Counted from the first letter of the stretch, positions 1 through 12,003 are shown. The stretch: 64,000 nt of DNA from Pantoea nemavictus (GCF_037479095.1 NZ_JBBGZW010000001.1:1736001-1800000); one strand, 5' to 3'. Notes: generated by a model from the sequence alone, not told the origin. Numbers and translations are program-made.

Positions 1-1
1 T

Positions 2-883
2 CCGCACTGGCAGCGTCTTGACTTGCCGGACGGCGATTTTGTTGATTTAGCGTGGAGCGAAGATCCGGCGCAGGCGCGTCACAAGCCGCGCATGGTGATG
101 TTTCATGGCCTGGAAGGCAGCTTTCGCAGCCCCTACGCGCACGGCTTGATGCAGGCGTGTCAGGCACGTGGCTGGCTGGCGGTAGTGATGCACTTCCGCG
201 GCTGCAGCGGCGAACCGAACCGCCTGGAGCGCATCTATCACTCCGGTGAGACCGAAGATGCCACCTTTTTCCTGCACTGGCTGCAGCGTGAATGGGGCAC
301 GGTGCCGACTGCTGCGGTGGGTGTTTCGCTCGGCGGCAACATGCTGGCCTGCCTGCTGGGATTGCAAGGTAACGATGCGCCCATTGATGCCGCCATCGCC
401 ATCTCAGCACCGCTGGCGCTCGAGCCGTGCAGCACCAAACTGGATGTCGGCTTCTCGCGTTTCTATCAGCACTATTTGCTGACGCGGCTGAAGAAGAACG
501 CCACGCGTAAATTACACGCCTGGCCCGGCACGTTGCCGGTCGATCTCAGCCAACTGCGCGCTTTTCGCCGCTTACGCGAATTTGATGATGCGATAACCGC
601 ACGTGCGCACGGTTTTATTGACGCGAACGACTATTATCAACGTGCTAGCGCCATGCCGCTGCTGACCGGCGTGCGCAAACCGTTATTGATCATCCATGCG
701 CAAGACGATCCTTTTATGACCGATGCCGTGATCCCGCGCCCCGAACAGCTGTCAGCCTCCACGCAGTATCAGCTGACGCAGCACGGTGGCCACGTTGGCT
801 TCGTCGGCGGCAGCTTGCTTAAACCAAAAATGTGGCTGGAACAGCGCGTACCCGATTGGCTCTCAACGTATCTGGATGTGTAA
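2..883 (+). CDS. yheT: YheT family alpha/beta hydrolase, 5' end cut by the window
   Basis: Reading frame is open from base 2, so the first part of the gene lies outside the window; an internal TTG at 23 is not the true start. The product is an alpha/beta hydrolase of the YheT/EMB8 family, probably an esterase of unknown substrate in the cytoplasm. Visible motifs are the oxyanion-side HGLEGS segment, the nucleophile elbow GVSLGGN and a late His in QHGGHVGF that would complete the triad, with a candidate Asp in HAQDDPF. It is followed after 2 bp by yheU and then prkB, the same order as in E. coli. Identification is from remembered family sequence and synteny. Confidence 0.93.
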   Translation, partial: PHWQRLDLPDGDFVDLAWSEDPAQARHKPRMVMFHGLEGSFRSPYAHGLMQACQARGWLAVVMHFRGCSGEPNRLERIYHSGETEDATFFLHWLQREWGTVPTAAVGVSLGGNMLACLLGLQGNDAPIDAAIAISAPLALEPCSTKLDVGFSRFYQHYLLTRLKKNATRKLHAWPGTLPVDLSQLRAFRRLREFDDAITARAHGFIDANDYYQRASAMPLLTGVRKPLLIIHAQDDPFMTDAVIPRPEQLSASTQYQLTQHGGHVGFVGGSLLKPKMWLEQRVPDWLSTYLDV

Positions 884-885
884 TT

Positions 886-1104
886 GTGATTATTCCCTGG
901 CAAGAACTCGAAGCGGACACGCTGGAAAATCTGATTGAAACCTTTGTGTTACGCGAAGGCACCGATTACGGCGAGCAGGAGCGCAGTTTGCTGCAAAAAG
1001 TTGCCGATGTGCGGCGTCAGCTGGAGCGCGGCGACGTCGTGTTAGTGTGGTCAGAACTGCATGAATCCATCAATATCATGCCGAAGGGTGAATTCCGCGG
1101 CTGA
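886..1104 (+). CDS. yheU: YheU family small protein
   Basis: A 72-residue protein starting at GTG, two bases after the yheT stop, so the two are almost certainly cotranscribed. The GTG is chosen because it gives the 72-residue length of the E. coli homologue and begins at the conserved IIPWQEL segment; an upstream in-frame extension would run back into yheT. The body contains the conserved [15 protein letters not shown] and [15 protein letters not shown] segments of the UPF0270 family. The molecular role is unknown; it is small, charged, without signal peptide or membrane segment. Confidence 0.92.
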   Translation: MIIPWQELEADTLENLIETFVLREGTDYGEQERSLLQKVADVRRQLERGDVVLVWSELHESINIMPKGEFRG

Positions 1105-1165
1105 TGCACCCAAGCGCAATTCGTGGTAACAATGCTCATCGCCGGACCTCACAGGGAGCTCTGTT

Positions 1166-2035
1166 ATGTCAGCCAGGCATCCAATTATTGCCGTCACCGG
1201 TTCCAGCGGTGCCGGAACCACCACCACCAGCCTCGCCTTCCGCAAGATTTTCCAGCAGCTTAATCTGCATGCGGCGGAATTAGAGGGCGACAGTTTCCAT
1301 CGCTTCACGCGTCCGGAAATGGACATGGCGATCCGCAAAGCGCGCGATCTCGGCCGCCACATCAGCTATTTCGGCCCGGAAGCCAACGACTTTGGCTTAC
1401 TGGAGCAAACGTTCAAGCATTATGGCCAAACCGGCCTGGGCGAATCGCGGAAATATCTGCACACCTACGATGAAGCCGTGCCGTGGAATCAGGTGCCCGG
1501 CACCTTCACGCCGTGGCAACCGCTGCCGGAAAACACCGATGTGCTGTTCTATGAAGGCTTACACGGCGGCGTGGTCACACAGCAGCAGAATGTGGCGGAG
1601 CATGTTGATCTGCTGGTGGGCGTGGTGCCGATTGTTAACCTTGAGTGGATTCAGAAGCTGGTGCGCGACACCGGCGAGCGCGGCCATTCACGTGAGGCGG
1701 TGATGGATTCGGTGGTGCGTTCGATGGAGGATTACATCAACTTCATCACGCCACAGTTTTCACGCACGCACATCAACTTTCAGCGCGTGCCAACCGTTGA
1801 CACCTCAAACCCGTTTGCCGCACGTGAAATTCCATCACTCGATGAAAGCTTCGTAGTGATTCACTTCCGCGGGCTGGAAGGTATCGCCTTCCCCTATTTG
1901 CTGGCGATGATTCAGGGATCGTTTATTTCCCACATTAATACGCTGGTGGTGCCGGGCGGCAAAATGGGATTGGCGATGGAACTGATAATGCTACCGCTGG
2001 TTCAGCGACTAATTGAAGGAAAACGGATTGAGTGA
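1166..2035 (+). CDS. prkB: PrkB, phosphoribulokinase-like P-loop kinase
   Basis: A 289-residue P-loop kinase of the phosphoribulokinase/uridine kinase family, the same length as E. coli PrkB. The Walker A region is GSSGAGTTTTS near residue 11, unusual in having Thr where most kinases have Lys, as in the E. coli protein. FYEGLHGG and the DLLVGVVPIVNLEWIQK segment are typical of the family. Enterobacteria lack the Calvin cycle, so the true substrate is not established. A good ribosome binding site (GGGAG) lies before ATG. Downstream are palindromic repeats and the convergent yhfA. Confidence 0.9.
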   Translation: MSARHPIIAVTGSSGAGTTTTSLAFRKIFQQLNLHAAELEGDSFHRFTRPEMDMAIRKARDLGRHISYFGPEANDFGLLEQTFKHYGQTGLGESRKYLHTYDEAVPWNQVPGTFTPWQPLPENTDVLFYEGLHGGVVTQQQNVAEHVDLLVGVVPIVNLEWIQKLVRDTGERGHSREAVMDSVVRSMEDYINFITPQFSRTHINFQRVPTVDTSNPFAAREIPSLDESFVVIHFRGLEGIAFPYLLAMIQGSFISHINTLVVPGGKMGLAMELIMLPLVQRLIEGKRIE

Positions 2036-2059
2036 GGGTTACTCGCCGGTATGGAACCG

Positions 2060-2124
2060 GTCGCCATGAATGGCGACTCTACAAAAAACGCGATGATTTC
2101 GTAGGGTGCGCATTGATGCGCACC
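2060..2124. repeat. Two perfect short palindromes (REP-like unit) between prkB and yhfA
   Basis: Between the convergent prkB and yhfA there is a perfect 8-bp inverted repeat (GTCGCCAT/ATGGCGAC at 2060-2067 and 2070-2077) followed 27 bp later by a perfect 9-bp inverted repeat (GGTGCGCAT/ATGCGCACC at 2105-2113 and 2116-2124). Each is bordered by a CTAC or GTAG tetranucleotide, as in the other palindromic repeats of this window. They resemble REP/BIME units and may also act as terminators for both genes. Confidence 0.65.
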
Positions 2125-2132
2125 TGGAAGCA

Positions 2133-2537
2133 TTAAAGCTCGATCACTTCATAGCTGTGGGTGATTTCCACGCCCTTGCCCAGCATAATCGCCACAGAAC
2201 AGTATTTTTCCGCAGAGAGATCAACCGCGCGCGCTACGGCTTTATCGCTCAACGCTTTGCCGCTGACGATAAAATGCAGGTTGATATGGGTAAAAATGCG
2301 TGGAGCTTCTTCGCGGCGTTCTGACGTCAGTTTGACTTCGCAATCGGCGACATCGCTGCGCCCTTTTTGCAGAATCGACACCACATCAATGGCGCTACAA
2401 CCACCGGCGGCCATGAGCACCATCTCCATAGGACTTGGCGCTTTATCACCGGAATTACCGTCCATTAATACCTGATGACCGGATGAGGATTCTCCGAGAA
2501 AGGTAAGACCTTCCACCCATTTCACTCGTGCCTGCAT
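2133..2537 (-). CDS. yhfA: YhfA, OsmC-family protein
   Basis: A 134-residue OsmC/Ohr-superfamily protein, the same length as E. coli YhfA. The family fold is shown by the MVLMAAGGCSAIDVVSIL segment, with the conserved Cys at the start of the central helix, and by the EKYCSVAIMLGKG segment with a second Cys. These two Cys are the peroxide-reactive pair in characterised OsmC/Ohr proteins, so a thiol peroxidase role is possible but unproven for YhfA. It is divergent from crp, as in E. coli. Confidence 0.9.
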   Translation of the reverse strand: MQARVKWVEGLTFLGESSSGHQVLMDGNSGDKAPSPMEMVLMAAGGCSAIDVVSILQKGRSDVADCEVKLTSERREEAPRIFTHINLHFIVSGKALSDKAVARAVDLSAEKYCSVAIMLGKGVEITHSYEVIEL

Positions 2538-2841
2538 GATTCTTTCTCCTGAAGCGGCGGTTTTGCCGCCAGATTACGCTTTCACCTGATAAACAGCAAT
2601 CCAGACTATTCCCCCGTTTGCTGAAGCGAGACAACACAAGACAGCTCGCAAAAGCTGTGCTACAAACAGTGCTGAAAATATTTTCGTCGTTACAGACGAA
2701 GGCGGGAAGAATCAAAAGCGTAGCTTAAGAATGACCCGGAATAATTTTTCCATTACTGGAAACGCTCGACGATTAAACCGCCTGACAGGGAAAAAATGCC
2801 CCCTGTATTTTGGGCACGATTACAACAGAGGATAATAGCGA
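2538..2841 (+). promoter_or_regulatory. crp upstream region (long leader, autoregulatory type)
   Basis: A 304-bp non-coding stretch between the divergent yhfA and crp. Bases about 2622-2671 (from AGCGAGACAACACAAG to the CTACAAACAG segment) resemble the E. coli crp P1 promoter region, and the leader ends in AACAGAGGATAA before the ATG, also as in E. coli. The intervening leader sequence is different. I could not place a convincing CRP box by eye, although E. coli crp is autoregulated. Confidence 0.5.
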
Positions 2842-3474
2842 ATGGTTCTCGGCAAACCGCAAACAGACCCTACACTCGAATGGTTCCTGTCCCATTGCCA
2901 TATTCACAAATATCCATCCAAAAGCACGCTCATCCATCAGGGTGAGAAAGCGGAAACGCTGTACTACATCGTTAAAGGTTCCGTAGCGGTACTGATTAAA
3001 GATGAAGAAGGCAAAGAGATGATTCTCTCCTACCTCAATCAGGGAGATTTCATCGGCGAACTCGGTCTTTTCGAAGAAGGCCAGGAACGTAGTGCCTGGG
3101 TGCGTGCGAAGTCTGCCTGCGAAGTGGCTGAAATTTCCTACAAAAAATTCCGTCAGCTGATTCAGGTAAACCCGGATATTTTAATGCGACTTTCGTCGCA
3201 AATGGCGCGTCGTCTGCAAGTGACATCGGAGAAAGTGGGCAACCTCGCTTTCCTTGATGTGACAGGACGTATTGCGCAAACGCTGCTTAATCTGGCTAAA
3301 CAGCCAGATGCGATGACTCACCCAGACGGCATGCAAATCAAAATCACCCGTCAGGAGATTGGTCAGATCGTGGGCTGCTCACGCGAAACTGTGGGCCGTA
3401 TCCTGAAAATGCTGGAAGATCAGAATCTGATCTCCGCACACGGTAAAACCATCGTCGTTTACGGCACCCGCTAA
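2842..3474 (+). CDS. crp: CRP, cAMP receptor protein
   Basis: A 210-residue global regulator, the same length as E. coli CRP. The N-terminal two-thirds is the cyclic-nucleotide-binding beta roll, with the phosphate-binding cassette [18 protein letters not shown] around residues 72-89. The C-terminal helix-turn-helix is [21 protein letters not shown], whose Arg-Glu pair reads the TGTGA half-site. It binds cAMP and activates catabolic operons; in this window ppiA/tsgA shows a good site. The ribosome binding site is AGAGGAT. A hairpin terminator follows immediately. Confidence 0.98.
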   Translation: MVLGKPQTDPTLEWFLSHCHIHKYPSKSTLIHQGEKAETLYYIVKGSVAVLIKDEEGKEMILSYLNQGDFIGELGLFEEGQERSAWVRAKSACEVAEISYKKFRQLIQVNPDILMRLSSQMARRLQVTSEKVGNLAFLDVTGRIAQTLLNLAKQPDAMTHPDGMQIKITRQEIGQIVGCSRETVGRILKMLEDQNLISAHGKTIVVYGTR

Positions 3475-3487
3475 TTTCTTCTCACCC

Positions 3488-3516
3488 ACGGCGTGATGGC
3501 AACATCGCGCCGTTTC
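3488..3516 (+). terminator. crp intrinsic terminator
   Basis: Stem of 11 pairs with one G-T wobble (ACGGCGTGATG at 3488-3498 with CATCGCGCCGT at 3503-3513), a GCAA tetraloop and a short T-rich tail. It lies 13 bp after the crp stop and just before yhfK. Confidence 0.75.
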
Positions 3517-3532
3517 TATTTGCGATGAGCTG

Positions 3533-6899
<3,367 letters not shown>

Positions 6900-6915
6900 C
6901 GAAGGCAAACATAAG

Positions 6916-7491
6916 TTACGCGCTGAGGAAATTAGCCAGCAGTTGGTGGCCTTGTTCACTGAGGATGCTTTCCGGATGGAACTGCACGCCTTCCAGCGGC
7001 AAGGTGCGATGGCGGAAGCCCATAATCTCATCCGGCTCGCCGTCGCGCAGGCTCCACGCGGTGATTTCAAACTCAGCGGGCAGCGTATCACGCGCCACAA
7101 TCAGCGAATGATAGCGCGTTACGGTAAGCGGGTTATTCAGGTTGCGGAACACACCTTGATTGCTGTGTTGTATGCGCGAGGTTTTACCGTGCATCACCTG
7201 CCGCGCACGTACCACCTGCGCACCGTACGCTTGGGCGATCGCCTGATGCCCAAGGCAAACGCCGAGAATCGGTACGCGCCCGGCAAAGTGGCGAATGGCG
7301 GCAAGCGAGATGCCGGATTGATCTGGCGTGCACGGGCCTGGCGAAATCACCAGATGCGTTAGCGGCAACGCTTCAATCTCTTGCAGCGTAATGGCATCGT
7401 TGCGCACCACGCGCACATCCGCGCCGAGTTCGCAGAAGTATTGGTAAAGATTCCAGGTGAAGGAGTCGTAGTTATCGATTAGCAGCAGCAT
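6916..7491 (-). CDS. pabA: PabA, aminodeoxychorismate synthase glutaminase subunit
   Basis: A 191-residue class I glutamine amidotransferase that supplies ammonia to PabB for 4-amino-4-deoxychorismate, the folate precursor. Catalytic landmarks are the nucleophile Cys in [14 protein letters not shown] and the His/Glu of [13 protein letters not shown]; the oxyanion region is [11 protein letters not shown]. The start [19 protein letters not shown] is family-typical. It lies downstream of fic on the same strand, as in E. coli (yhfG-fic-pabA-argD). Confidence 0.95.
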   Translation of the reverse strand: MLLLIDNYDSFTWNLYQYFCELGADVRVVRNDAITLQEIEALPLTHLVISPGPCTPDQSGISLAAIRHFAGRVPILGVCLGHQAIAQAYGAQVVRARQVMHGKTSRIQHSNQGVFRNLNNPLTVTRYHSLIVARDTLPAEFEITAWSLRDGEPDEIMGFRHRTLPLEGVQFHPESILSEQGHQLLANFLSA

Positions 7492-7532
7492 AGCGCCCTC
7501 CGGCCAGTAAAAGCGGCGCTATTCTACCCATT

Positions 7533-8126
7533 TTAGCTGACCGGGCTCACCACTTTCGCAAACTGGGCAGTAAGCGGATCCAGATCGCCCGCGACGCCAG
7601 CCGAGATCGCGGCGCGCCACTCCTCGCGTTCGAGTGTTTCCCACGACAGCTGATAACCGGCGTGCAACGCCAGCTGCTCGAAGAAGATGCGCTGCGCGCG
7701 TCCGTTGCCAGCGCGGAATGGATGCAGGACGAAAATCTCACAGTAGTAATGAGCGATGCGCGCCCTGAACGTTTCCGCTGGCAGGTCGGCTAAACCGCGC
7801 TCCTCTTCCAGCGCCTGCATCAGCGTATTGCCCTCTTTCTCGATGTATTCGCAGTGGCAATAGGGCGTTTCATCACGCCAGATATCGATAGTGCGCAGCT
7901 CTCCCGCCCAGCTGTAGAGATCCTGAAACAGCGTGCGATGAATATGGCACAACCGCGGCAAGCCGATGCTGCGCGGCCCCAGTTCTAACGTCGCCAGACG
8001 CGCGCTGCTGAAGGCCAGTTCGGCTTTACGCAGCTGCACTTCGTCGTGAATGTCGAGGCGATTCTTCAGCACGCTGTCGTTATGCCACAGGTAGGGATCG
8101 CGCACCGCTAAGCTGTTATCCGCCAT
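7533..8126 (-). CDS. fic: Fic-domain protein with altered catalytic motif (toxin part of FicTA)
   Basis: A 197-residue Fic-fold protein. Active Fic enzymes transfer AMP to a target hydroxyl and use the motif HxFx(D/E)GNGRxxR. Here it reads HPFRAGNGRAQR at residues 135-146: His135, the anion-hole GNG and both Arg are present, but the Mg-binding acidic residue is Ala139 (codon GCT at 7710-7712). From memory, the E. coli protein is also degenerate, but differently (HPFRVGSGLAQR). The AMPylation activity is therefore doubtful. The gene start overlaps the end of yhfG by 11 bp, so the two are translationally coupled, as class I Fic toxin-antitoxin pairs are. Confidence 0.93.
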   Translation of the reverse strand: MADNSLAVRDPYLWHNDSVLKNRLDIHDEVQLRKAELAFSSARLATLELGPRSIGLPRLCHIHRTLFQDLYSWAGELRTIDIWRDETPYCHCEYIEKEGNTLMQALEEERGLADLPAETFRARIAHYYCEIFVLHPFRAGNGRAQRIFFEQLALHAGYQLSWETLEREEWRAAISAGVAGDLDPLTAQFAKVVSPVS

Positions 8127-8286
8127 ATTGTCTCCTCAGCGACGCCAGTCGTTCTTCGGCGTGTTCTGCATCGATTAAAGGTTCACTCGACGTGTAACCG
8201 GCCAGGCGACAGCTGGCTTGATAGCTCGCAGCACGGCGCTGCTGCCACAACGTGGCTTTCTGTTTCTCGGTGAGTTTGCTGGTCAT
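8116..8286 (-). CDS. yhfG: YhfG, FicA-type antitoxin with altered inhibitory motif
   Basis: A 56-residue partner of Fic. ATG at 8286 is chosen because GGAGG lies just upstream and MTSKLTEKQKATLW matches the family start; an earlier in-frame start would extend it by six residues. Class I Fic antitoxins block ATP binding through an [S/T]xxxE[G/N] motif. Here the helix reads SCRLAG at residues 25-30: the Ser and Gly are kept but the inhibitory Glu is Ala29 (codon GCC at 8200-8202). The remembered E. coli sequence at this point is SRRLEG. The loss parallels the loss of the acidic residue in Fic. Confidence 0.88.
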   Translation of the reverse strand: MTSKLTEKQKATLWQQRRAASYQASCRLAGYTSSEPLIDAEHAEERLASLRRQYGG

Positions 8287-8353
8287 AGCGCCTCCGGCAA
8301 GCAATGAGCCCTAAGTATAAGCAGCAATTTTTTGCTTTGCCGGAGATGAAATG

Positions 8354-8377
8354 ACGCGCCAGGGGAATATGGCGCGT
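8354..8377 (-). terminator. Hairpin after ppiA
   Basis: Perfect 8-bp stem (ACGCGCCA at 8354-8361 with TGGCGCGT at 8370-8377) beginning 8 bp beyond the ppiA stop. On the minus strand it is followed by a loosely T-rich stretch (CATTTCATC), so it is a moderate terminator candidate. Confidence 0.6.
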
Positions 8378-8384
8378 TACGCGA

Positions 8385-8957
8385 TTAAGGCAGGACTTTG
8401 GCGGAGAGGATAACAATCGGTTTTGACGGCACATTTTGGTACGGGCCCACATCTTTGGTCGGCACCTGAGCTATCTTATCGACCACATCCTGGCCTTTCA
8501 CAACTTTACCAAACACCGCATAACCAAAATCACGCTGACCGTGATCGAGGAACGCGTTATCTGCCACGTTGAGGAAGAATTGGCTGGTGGCGCTATCTTT
8601 ATCTGCGGTACGCGCCATTGAAATGGTGCCGCGCAGATTACGCAAGCCGTTGTCGGCTTCGTTTTTGATTGGCGCAACAGTTTGCTTCTGCTGCATATCC
8701 GTCGTGAATCCGCCGCCCTGAATCATAAAGCCAGGAATAACGCGGTGGAAAATGGTGTTGTTGTAGAAACCATTGTTGACGTAATCGACGAAGTTTTTCA
8801 CCGAAACCGGGGCTTTCTGGTTGTTCAGTTCGAGTTCAATATTGCCCGCAGACGTGGTGAGCAGCACATGAGTATCCCCTTTGGCTGCCAGAGCGGCAGA
8901 AGATACAGAAGAGAGCGCTAACAGGGCAACAGCCGCTGTTAAAGTACGTTTAAGCAT
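8385..8957 (-). CDS. ppiA: PpiA, periplasmic peptidyl-prolyl isomerase (cyclophilin A)
   Basis: A 190-residue cyclophilin, the E. coli length. ATG at 8957 is chosen because it starts a signal peptide ([24 protein letters not shown], cleavage after ALA) and has AAGGAA upstream; an ORF start 22 codons earlier lacks this. The mature part carries cyclophilin signatures [15 protein letters not shown] and [14 protein letters not shown]. It catalyses cis-trans proline isomerisation of periplasmic proteins. It is divergent from tsgA with a CRP site between; ppiA of E. coli is known to be CRP controlled. Confidence 0.96.
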   Translation of the reverse strand: MLKRTLTAAVALLALSSVSSAALAAKGDTHVLLTTSAGNIELELNNQKAPVSVKNFVDYVNNGFYNNTIFHRVIPGFMIQGGGFTTDMQQKQTVAPIKNEADNGLRNLRGTISMARTADKDSATSQFFLNVADNAFLDHGQRDFGYAVFGKVVKGQDVVDKIAQVPTKDVGPYQNVPSKPIVILSAKVLP

Positions 8958-9090
8958 GAAAGATTCCTTACCATGGAGAGCTAGCTCAAAAACGAGATTG
9001 ATTGTAAAGAGCATGTGATCCAAGAGCCAGCGTTTTACCGATATTTACGTGGATGTTGCGATTGTCATACTTTTGCCGCCACGCAATCAT

Positions 9091-9112
9091 TTGCGTGATT
9101 AAAATCACACTC
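9091..9112. promoter_or_regulatory. CRP binding site between ppiA and tsgA
   Basis: GTGA at 9095-9098, a 6-bp spacer, and TCAC at 9105-9108 give a symmetric GTGA-N6-TCAC core, matching the CRP consensus half-sites except for C in place of the first T. It lies in the 263-bp divergent region between ppiA and tsgA and could serve either gene. Confidence 0.75.
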
Positions 9113-9220
9113 TTAATGAAATAGTTCCCGCTTGTTTCACTCGTTGTTTATTAAGATCACAGTTGCACTTACAATTCATGACACTTTTTTGCCAATCTCG
9201 GCGCTTCACAGGTTCAGAAC

Positions 9221-10399
9221 ATGACAAACCGTAATCGGCTCGGCCTTACCTGGATTAGCTATTTCTCCTATGCGCTCACCGGCGCACTAGTGATCGTAAC
9301 CGGTATGGTGCTGGACAATATCGCGCAGTACTTCCAACGCCCTATCTCAGAAATGAGCAACACCTTTACTTTCCTTAATGCGGGCATTTTGGTGTCGGTG
9401 TTTCTGAACGCCTGGCTGATGGTGATTGTGCCGCTGAAGCGTCAGTTGATTTTTGGCTTCGTGCTGATGATCCTCGCCGTCGCTGGCCTGATGACCAGCC
9501 ACGATCTCACCGTCTTCTCGCTGTGCATGTTCGTGCTCGGCGTGGTCAGCGGAATTACCATGTCGATCGGCACCTTCCTGATCACCCATCTGTACGACGG
9601 TCGTCAACGCGGCGCACGTCTGCTGTTCACCGATTCATTCTTCAGCATGGCGGGCACCATTTTCCCGATTATCGCCGGTATCCTGCTGGCGCGTGCGCTG
9701 CCATGGTATTGGGTCTATGCCTGCATCGGCGTGATTTATGTCGCGATCTTTGTGCTTACGCTGTTCATTGAGTTCCCGGTATTGAAAAGCGAGGCTGCTA
9801 AGCCAGGCGTGGAGAAAGAGAAGTGGGGCATCGGCGTACTGTTCCTGTCGATTGCGGCGCTGTGCTACATCCTTGGCCAGCTCGGCTTCATCTCCTGGGT
9901 ACCGGAATACGCCACCAAATCAATGGGCATGGATATTGCCGCTGCCGGTCAACTGGTAGGTAATTTCTGGACCGCGTATATGGTCGGCATGTGGGTGTTT
10001 AGCTTCGTGCTGCGCTTCTTCGATCTGCAACGCATTCTGATGGTGCTGGCAGCACTGGCAACGGGTTTGATGTATTGGTTCGTCACGTCCAAAGATGCTG
10101 GCATGCTGCACTGGATCATCATGACGCTGGGCTTCAGCTCTAGCGCCATTTACACCACCATCATCACGCTGGGCTCGCTGCAAACCAAGGTCTCTTCCCC
10201 GAAGCTGGTGAACTTCATCCTGACCTGCGGCACCGTCGGCACCATGCTGACGTTCGTGGTGACCGGCCCAATCGTGGCAACCGGTGGCGCACATGCGGCG
10301 CTCTCTACCGCCAACGGTTTGTACGCCGTGGTGTTTGTAATGTGTGTTCTGCTGGGCTTTGTCACCAAACATCGCCAGCATGGCCACGTTACTCACTAA
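9221..10399 (+). CDS. tsgA: TsgA, major facilitator superfamily transporter
   Basis: A 392-residue polytopic membrane protein of the MFS, close to the 393 residues of E. coli TsgA. About twelve hydrophobic helices are visible, the first at [21 protein letters not shown]. There is a hydrophilic central loop around residues 190-205 ([15 protein letters not shown]) between the two six-helix halves. The substrate is unknown. In E. coli it sits between ppiA and nirB; here codA separates it from nirB. A UUCG-capped hairpin follows the stop. Confidence 0.93.
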   Translation: MTNRNRLGLTWISYFSYALTGALVIVTGMVLDNIAQYFQRPISEMSNTFTFLNAGILVSVFLNAWLMVIVPLKRQLIFGFVLMILAVAGLMTSHDLTVFSLCMFVLGVVSGITMSIGTFLITHLYDGRQRGARLLFTDSFFSMAGTIFPIIAGILLARALPWYWVYACIGVIYVAIFVLTLFIEFPVLKSEAAKPGVEKEKWGIGVLFLSIAALCYILGQLGFISWVPEYATKSMGMDIAAAGQLVGNFWTAYMVGMWVFSFVLRFFDLQRILMVLAALATGLMYWFVTSKDAGMLHWIIMTLGFSSSAIYTTIITLGSLQTKVSSPKLVNFILTCGTVGTMLTFVVTGPIVATGGAHAALSTANGLYAVVFVMCVLLGFVTKHRQHGHVTH

Positions 10400-10406
10400 G
10401 TTTGAC

Positions 10407-10426
10407 GGGCGGACTTCGGTCCGCCC
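10407..10426. terminator. UUCG-capped hairpin between convergent tsgA and codA
   Basis: Perfect 8-bp GC-rich stem (GGGCGGAC at 10407-10414 with GTCCGCCC at 10419-10426) closed by a TTCG tetraloop, in the 33-bp space between the stops of tsgA and codA. The T-tail is short on both strands. It likely terminates both genes. Confidence 0.72.
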
Positions 10427-10432
10427 TGCTCT

Positions 10433-11716
10433 TCACCGCTTAAACGTTACCGCTTCTTTTTCCGCTAAATAGATTTCACTGCTGGCTGGCTGCGTCGCTG
10501 CCACTAATACCCCTTTGCGCAGCGAATAACGCACCGGCACCTGACGCCGCACGGCATCAAATCCGCTCTCCGCCGGCAGAATAATCAAACTGGCCTCGTG
10601 GCCCGGCTGAATACCGTAATTCGCCAGCTGCAGGGTTTTGGCGCTGTTCGCTGTAATCAGCTGTAATCCGTTATCGATCTGCTCGTAGCCCATCAACTGA
10701 CAGACGTGCAGTCCCATATGCAACACCTGCAGCATGCTGGCGGTGCCAAGCGGATACCAGGGATCGAACACGTCATCGTGCCCGAAACAGACGTTGATAT
10801 TGGCCTCCAGCAGCTCTTTCACCCGCGTGATGCCGCGACGTTTGGGATAGCTATCAAAGCGCCCTTGCAGATGGATATTCACCAGCGGATTGGCGACGAA
10901 ATTGATATTGGAAAGCTTGAGCAGGCGAAACAGCCGCGACGTGTAAGCATTGTTGTATGAGTGCATCGCCGTGGTGTGGCTGGCGGTGACGCGTTCGCCG
11001 TTGCCATCGCGATGCGCCAGCGCCGCCACCGTTTCGACAAAGCGCGACTGCTCATCATCAATCTCATCACAATGCACATCCACCAGCCGATCGTAGCGAT
11101 TGGCCAGCGCAAACGTCTTATGCAGCGACTCGACGCCATATTCGCGGGTAAATTCGTAATGCGGAATCGCGCCAACCACATCCGCGCCCATGCGCAGCGC
11201 CTCTTCCAGCAAGGCTTCACCGTTGGGATAAGAGAGAATGCCCTCCTGCGGAAATGCCACAATCTGGATATCGATCCACGGTGCCATTTCCGCTTTCACT
11301 TCCAGCATCGCTTTTAACGCGGTAAGCGTGGGATCGGAGACATCAACATGTGTGCGCACGTGCTGAATACCGTTGGCGATTTGCCACTTCAGCGTTTGCT
11401 GCGCGCGCTGTTTAACATCCTCATGGCTGAGCAACGCTTTACGCTCCGCCCAGCGTTCAATGCCTTCAAACAGCGTGCCGGATTGGTTCCATGCAGGCTC
11501 ACCGGCGGTTTGCGTGGTGTCGAGGTGTATGTGCGGCTCGATAAACGGTGCGCTCGCCAGTCCTCCCTCAGCATCCAACGCGTCAGCCTGTACAGCCGTT
11601 TGTGGCGGCTGCGGGCGAAGGTGCGCAATTTTGCCGTTGTCGATTTCGATTTGCCACAAGCCTTGCTGACCCGCTAAGCGCAGGTTGTTAATCCACTTCA
11701 GTGACGGGTTTGCCAT
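10433..11716 (-). CDS. codA: CodA, cytosine deaminase
   Basis: A 427-residue amidohydrolase, exactly the E. coli length and strongly similar along its whole remembered sequence. It deaminates cytosine to uracil in the cytoplasm. Metal-ligand and catalytic segments are [10 protein letters not shown] (HxH), [12 protein letters not shown] (His and catalytic Glu) and [11 protein letters not shown] (Asp). In E. coli codA pairs with the permease codB elsewhere on the chromosome; here there is no codB beside it and it is inserted between tsgA and nirB. A 58-bp perfect palindrome lies just upstream of its start. Confidence 0.95.
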   Translation of the reverse strand: MANPSLKWINNLRLAGQQGLWQIEIDNGKIAHLRPQPPQTAVQADALDAEGGLASAPFIEPHIHLDTTQTAGEPAWNQSGTLFEGIERWAERKALLSHEDVKQRAQQTLKWQIANGIQHVRTHVDVSDPTLTALKAMLEVKAEMAPWIDIQIVAFPQEGILSYPNGEALLEEALRMGADVVGAIPHYEFTREYGVESLHKTFALANRYDRLVDVHCDEIDDEQSRFVETVAALAHRDGNGERVTASHTTAMHSYNNAYTSRLFRLLKLSNINFVANPLVNIHLQGRFDSYPKRRGITRVKELLEANINVCFGHDDVFDPWYPLGTASMLQVLHMGLHVCQLMGYEQIDNGLQLITANSAKTLQLANYGIQPGHEASLIILPAESGFDAVRRQVPVRYSLRKGVLVAATQPASSEIYLAEKEAVTFKR

Positions 11717-11774
11717 GCCGTTCTCCGCTAAAACACAAAATCTTAAGCTAGCATGAAAACCAATGTCACCGCGG

Positions 11775-11832
11775 GCACATTCCGTAGCGGCGCGATTTAT
11801 TGCGCGATAAATCGCGCCGCTACGGAATGTGC
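11775..11832. repeat. 58-bp perfect palindrome of the GTAGCGGCGC repeat family
   Basis: Arms of 26 bp (11775-11800 and 11807-11832) are exact reverse complements, with a 6-base TGCGCG centre. The core GTAGCGGCGCGATTTAT recurs at 49680, 52319 and, as variants, at 57351-57417. Transcripts through it would form a very stable hairpin. It sits between the divergent codA and nirB, upstream of the nirB regulatory sites, so it could insulate the two genes. Confidence 0.85.
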
Positions 11833-11902
11833 GGCGAAGAAAATGATTGGGTAATTATCAACCAAATAAGCCACTTAACTTATTTGTTCAAAATCAGTTA
11901 CA

Positions 11903-11918
11903 TACCTCTAAATAGGTA
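11903..11918 (+). promoter_or_regulatory. NarL/NarP 7-2-7 site of nirB
   Basis: Two inverted heptamers, TACCTCT (11903-11909) and ATAGGTA (11912-11918, i.e. TACCTAT on the other strand), are separated by 2 bp. Both fit the TACYYMT consensus. The centre is 28 bp upstream of the FNR box centre, which puts it at -69.5 if FNR is at -41.5, the arrangement known for E. coli nirB. Confidence 0.82.
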
Positions 11919-11931
11919 TATAAGAGCGCGC

Positions 11932-11945
11932 TTGATGTATATCAA
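11932..11945 (+). promoter_or_regulatory. FNR box of nirB
   Basis: TTGAT-GTAT-ATCAA is a perfect match to the TTGAT-N4-ATCAA consensus. With the usual class II position (-41.5) transcription would start near 11980, and TAAGGT at 11967-11972 is a plausible -10 element. Anaerobic activation of nirBDC is expected. Confidence 0.85.
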
Positions 11946-12003
11946 TAAGCGCCTAAAGCGGCGCGTTAAGGTAGCCGCAGATACCGCAATTTTTGAGGCA
12001 AGC

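Noticed and set aside
11848..11861. FNR-like TGGGT-N4-ATCAA upstream of nirB
   Set aside because: Two mismatches in one half-site; a perfect FNR box at 11932-11945 has the right distance to the NarL/NarP site.
11800..12003. N-terminally extended nirB from an upstream in-frame start
   Set aside because: The extension would run through the palindrome and the NarL/NarP and FNR sites and has no homology; ATG at 12004 fits the family.
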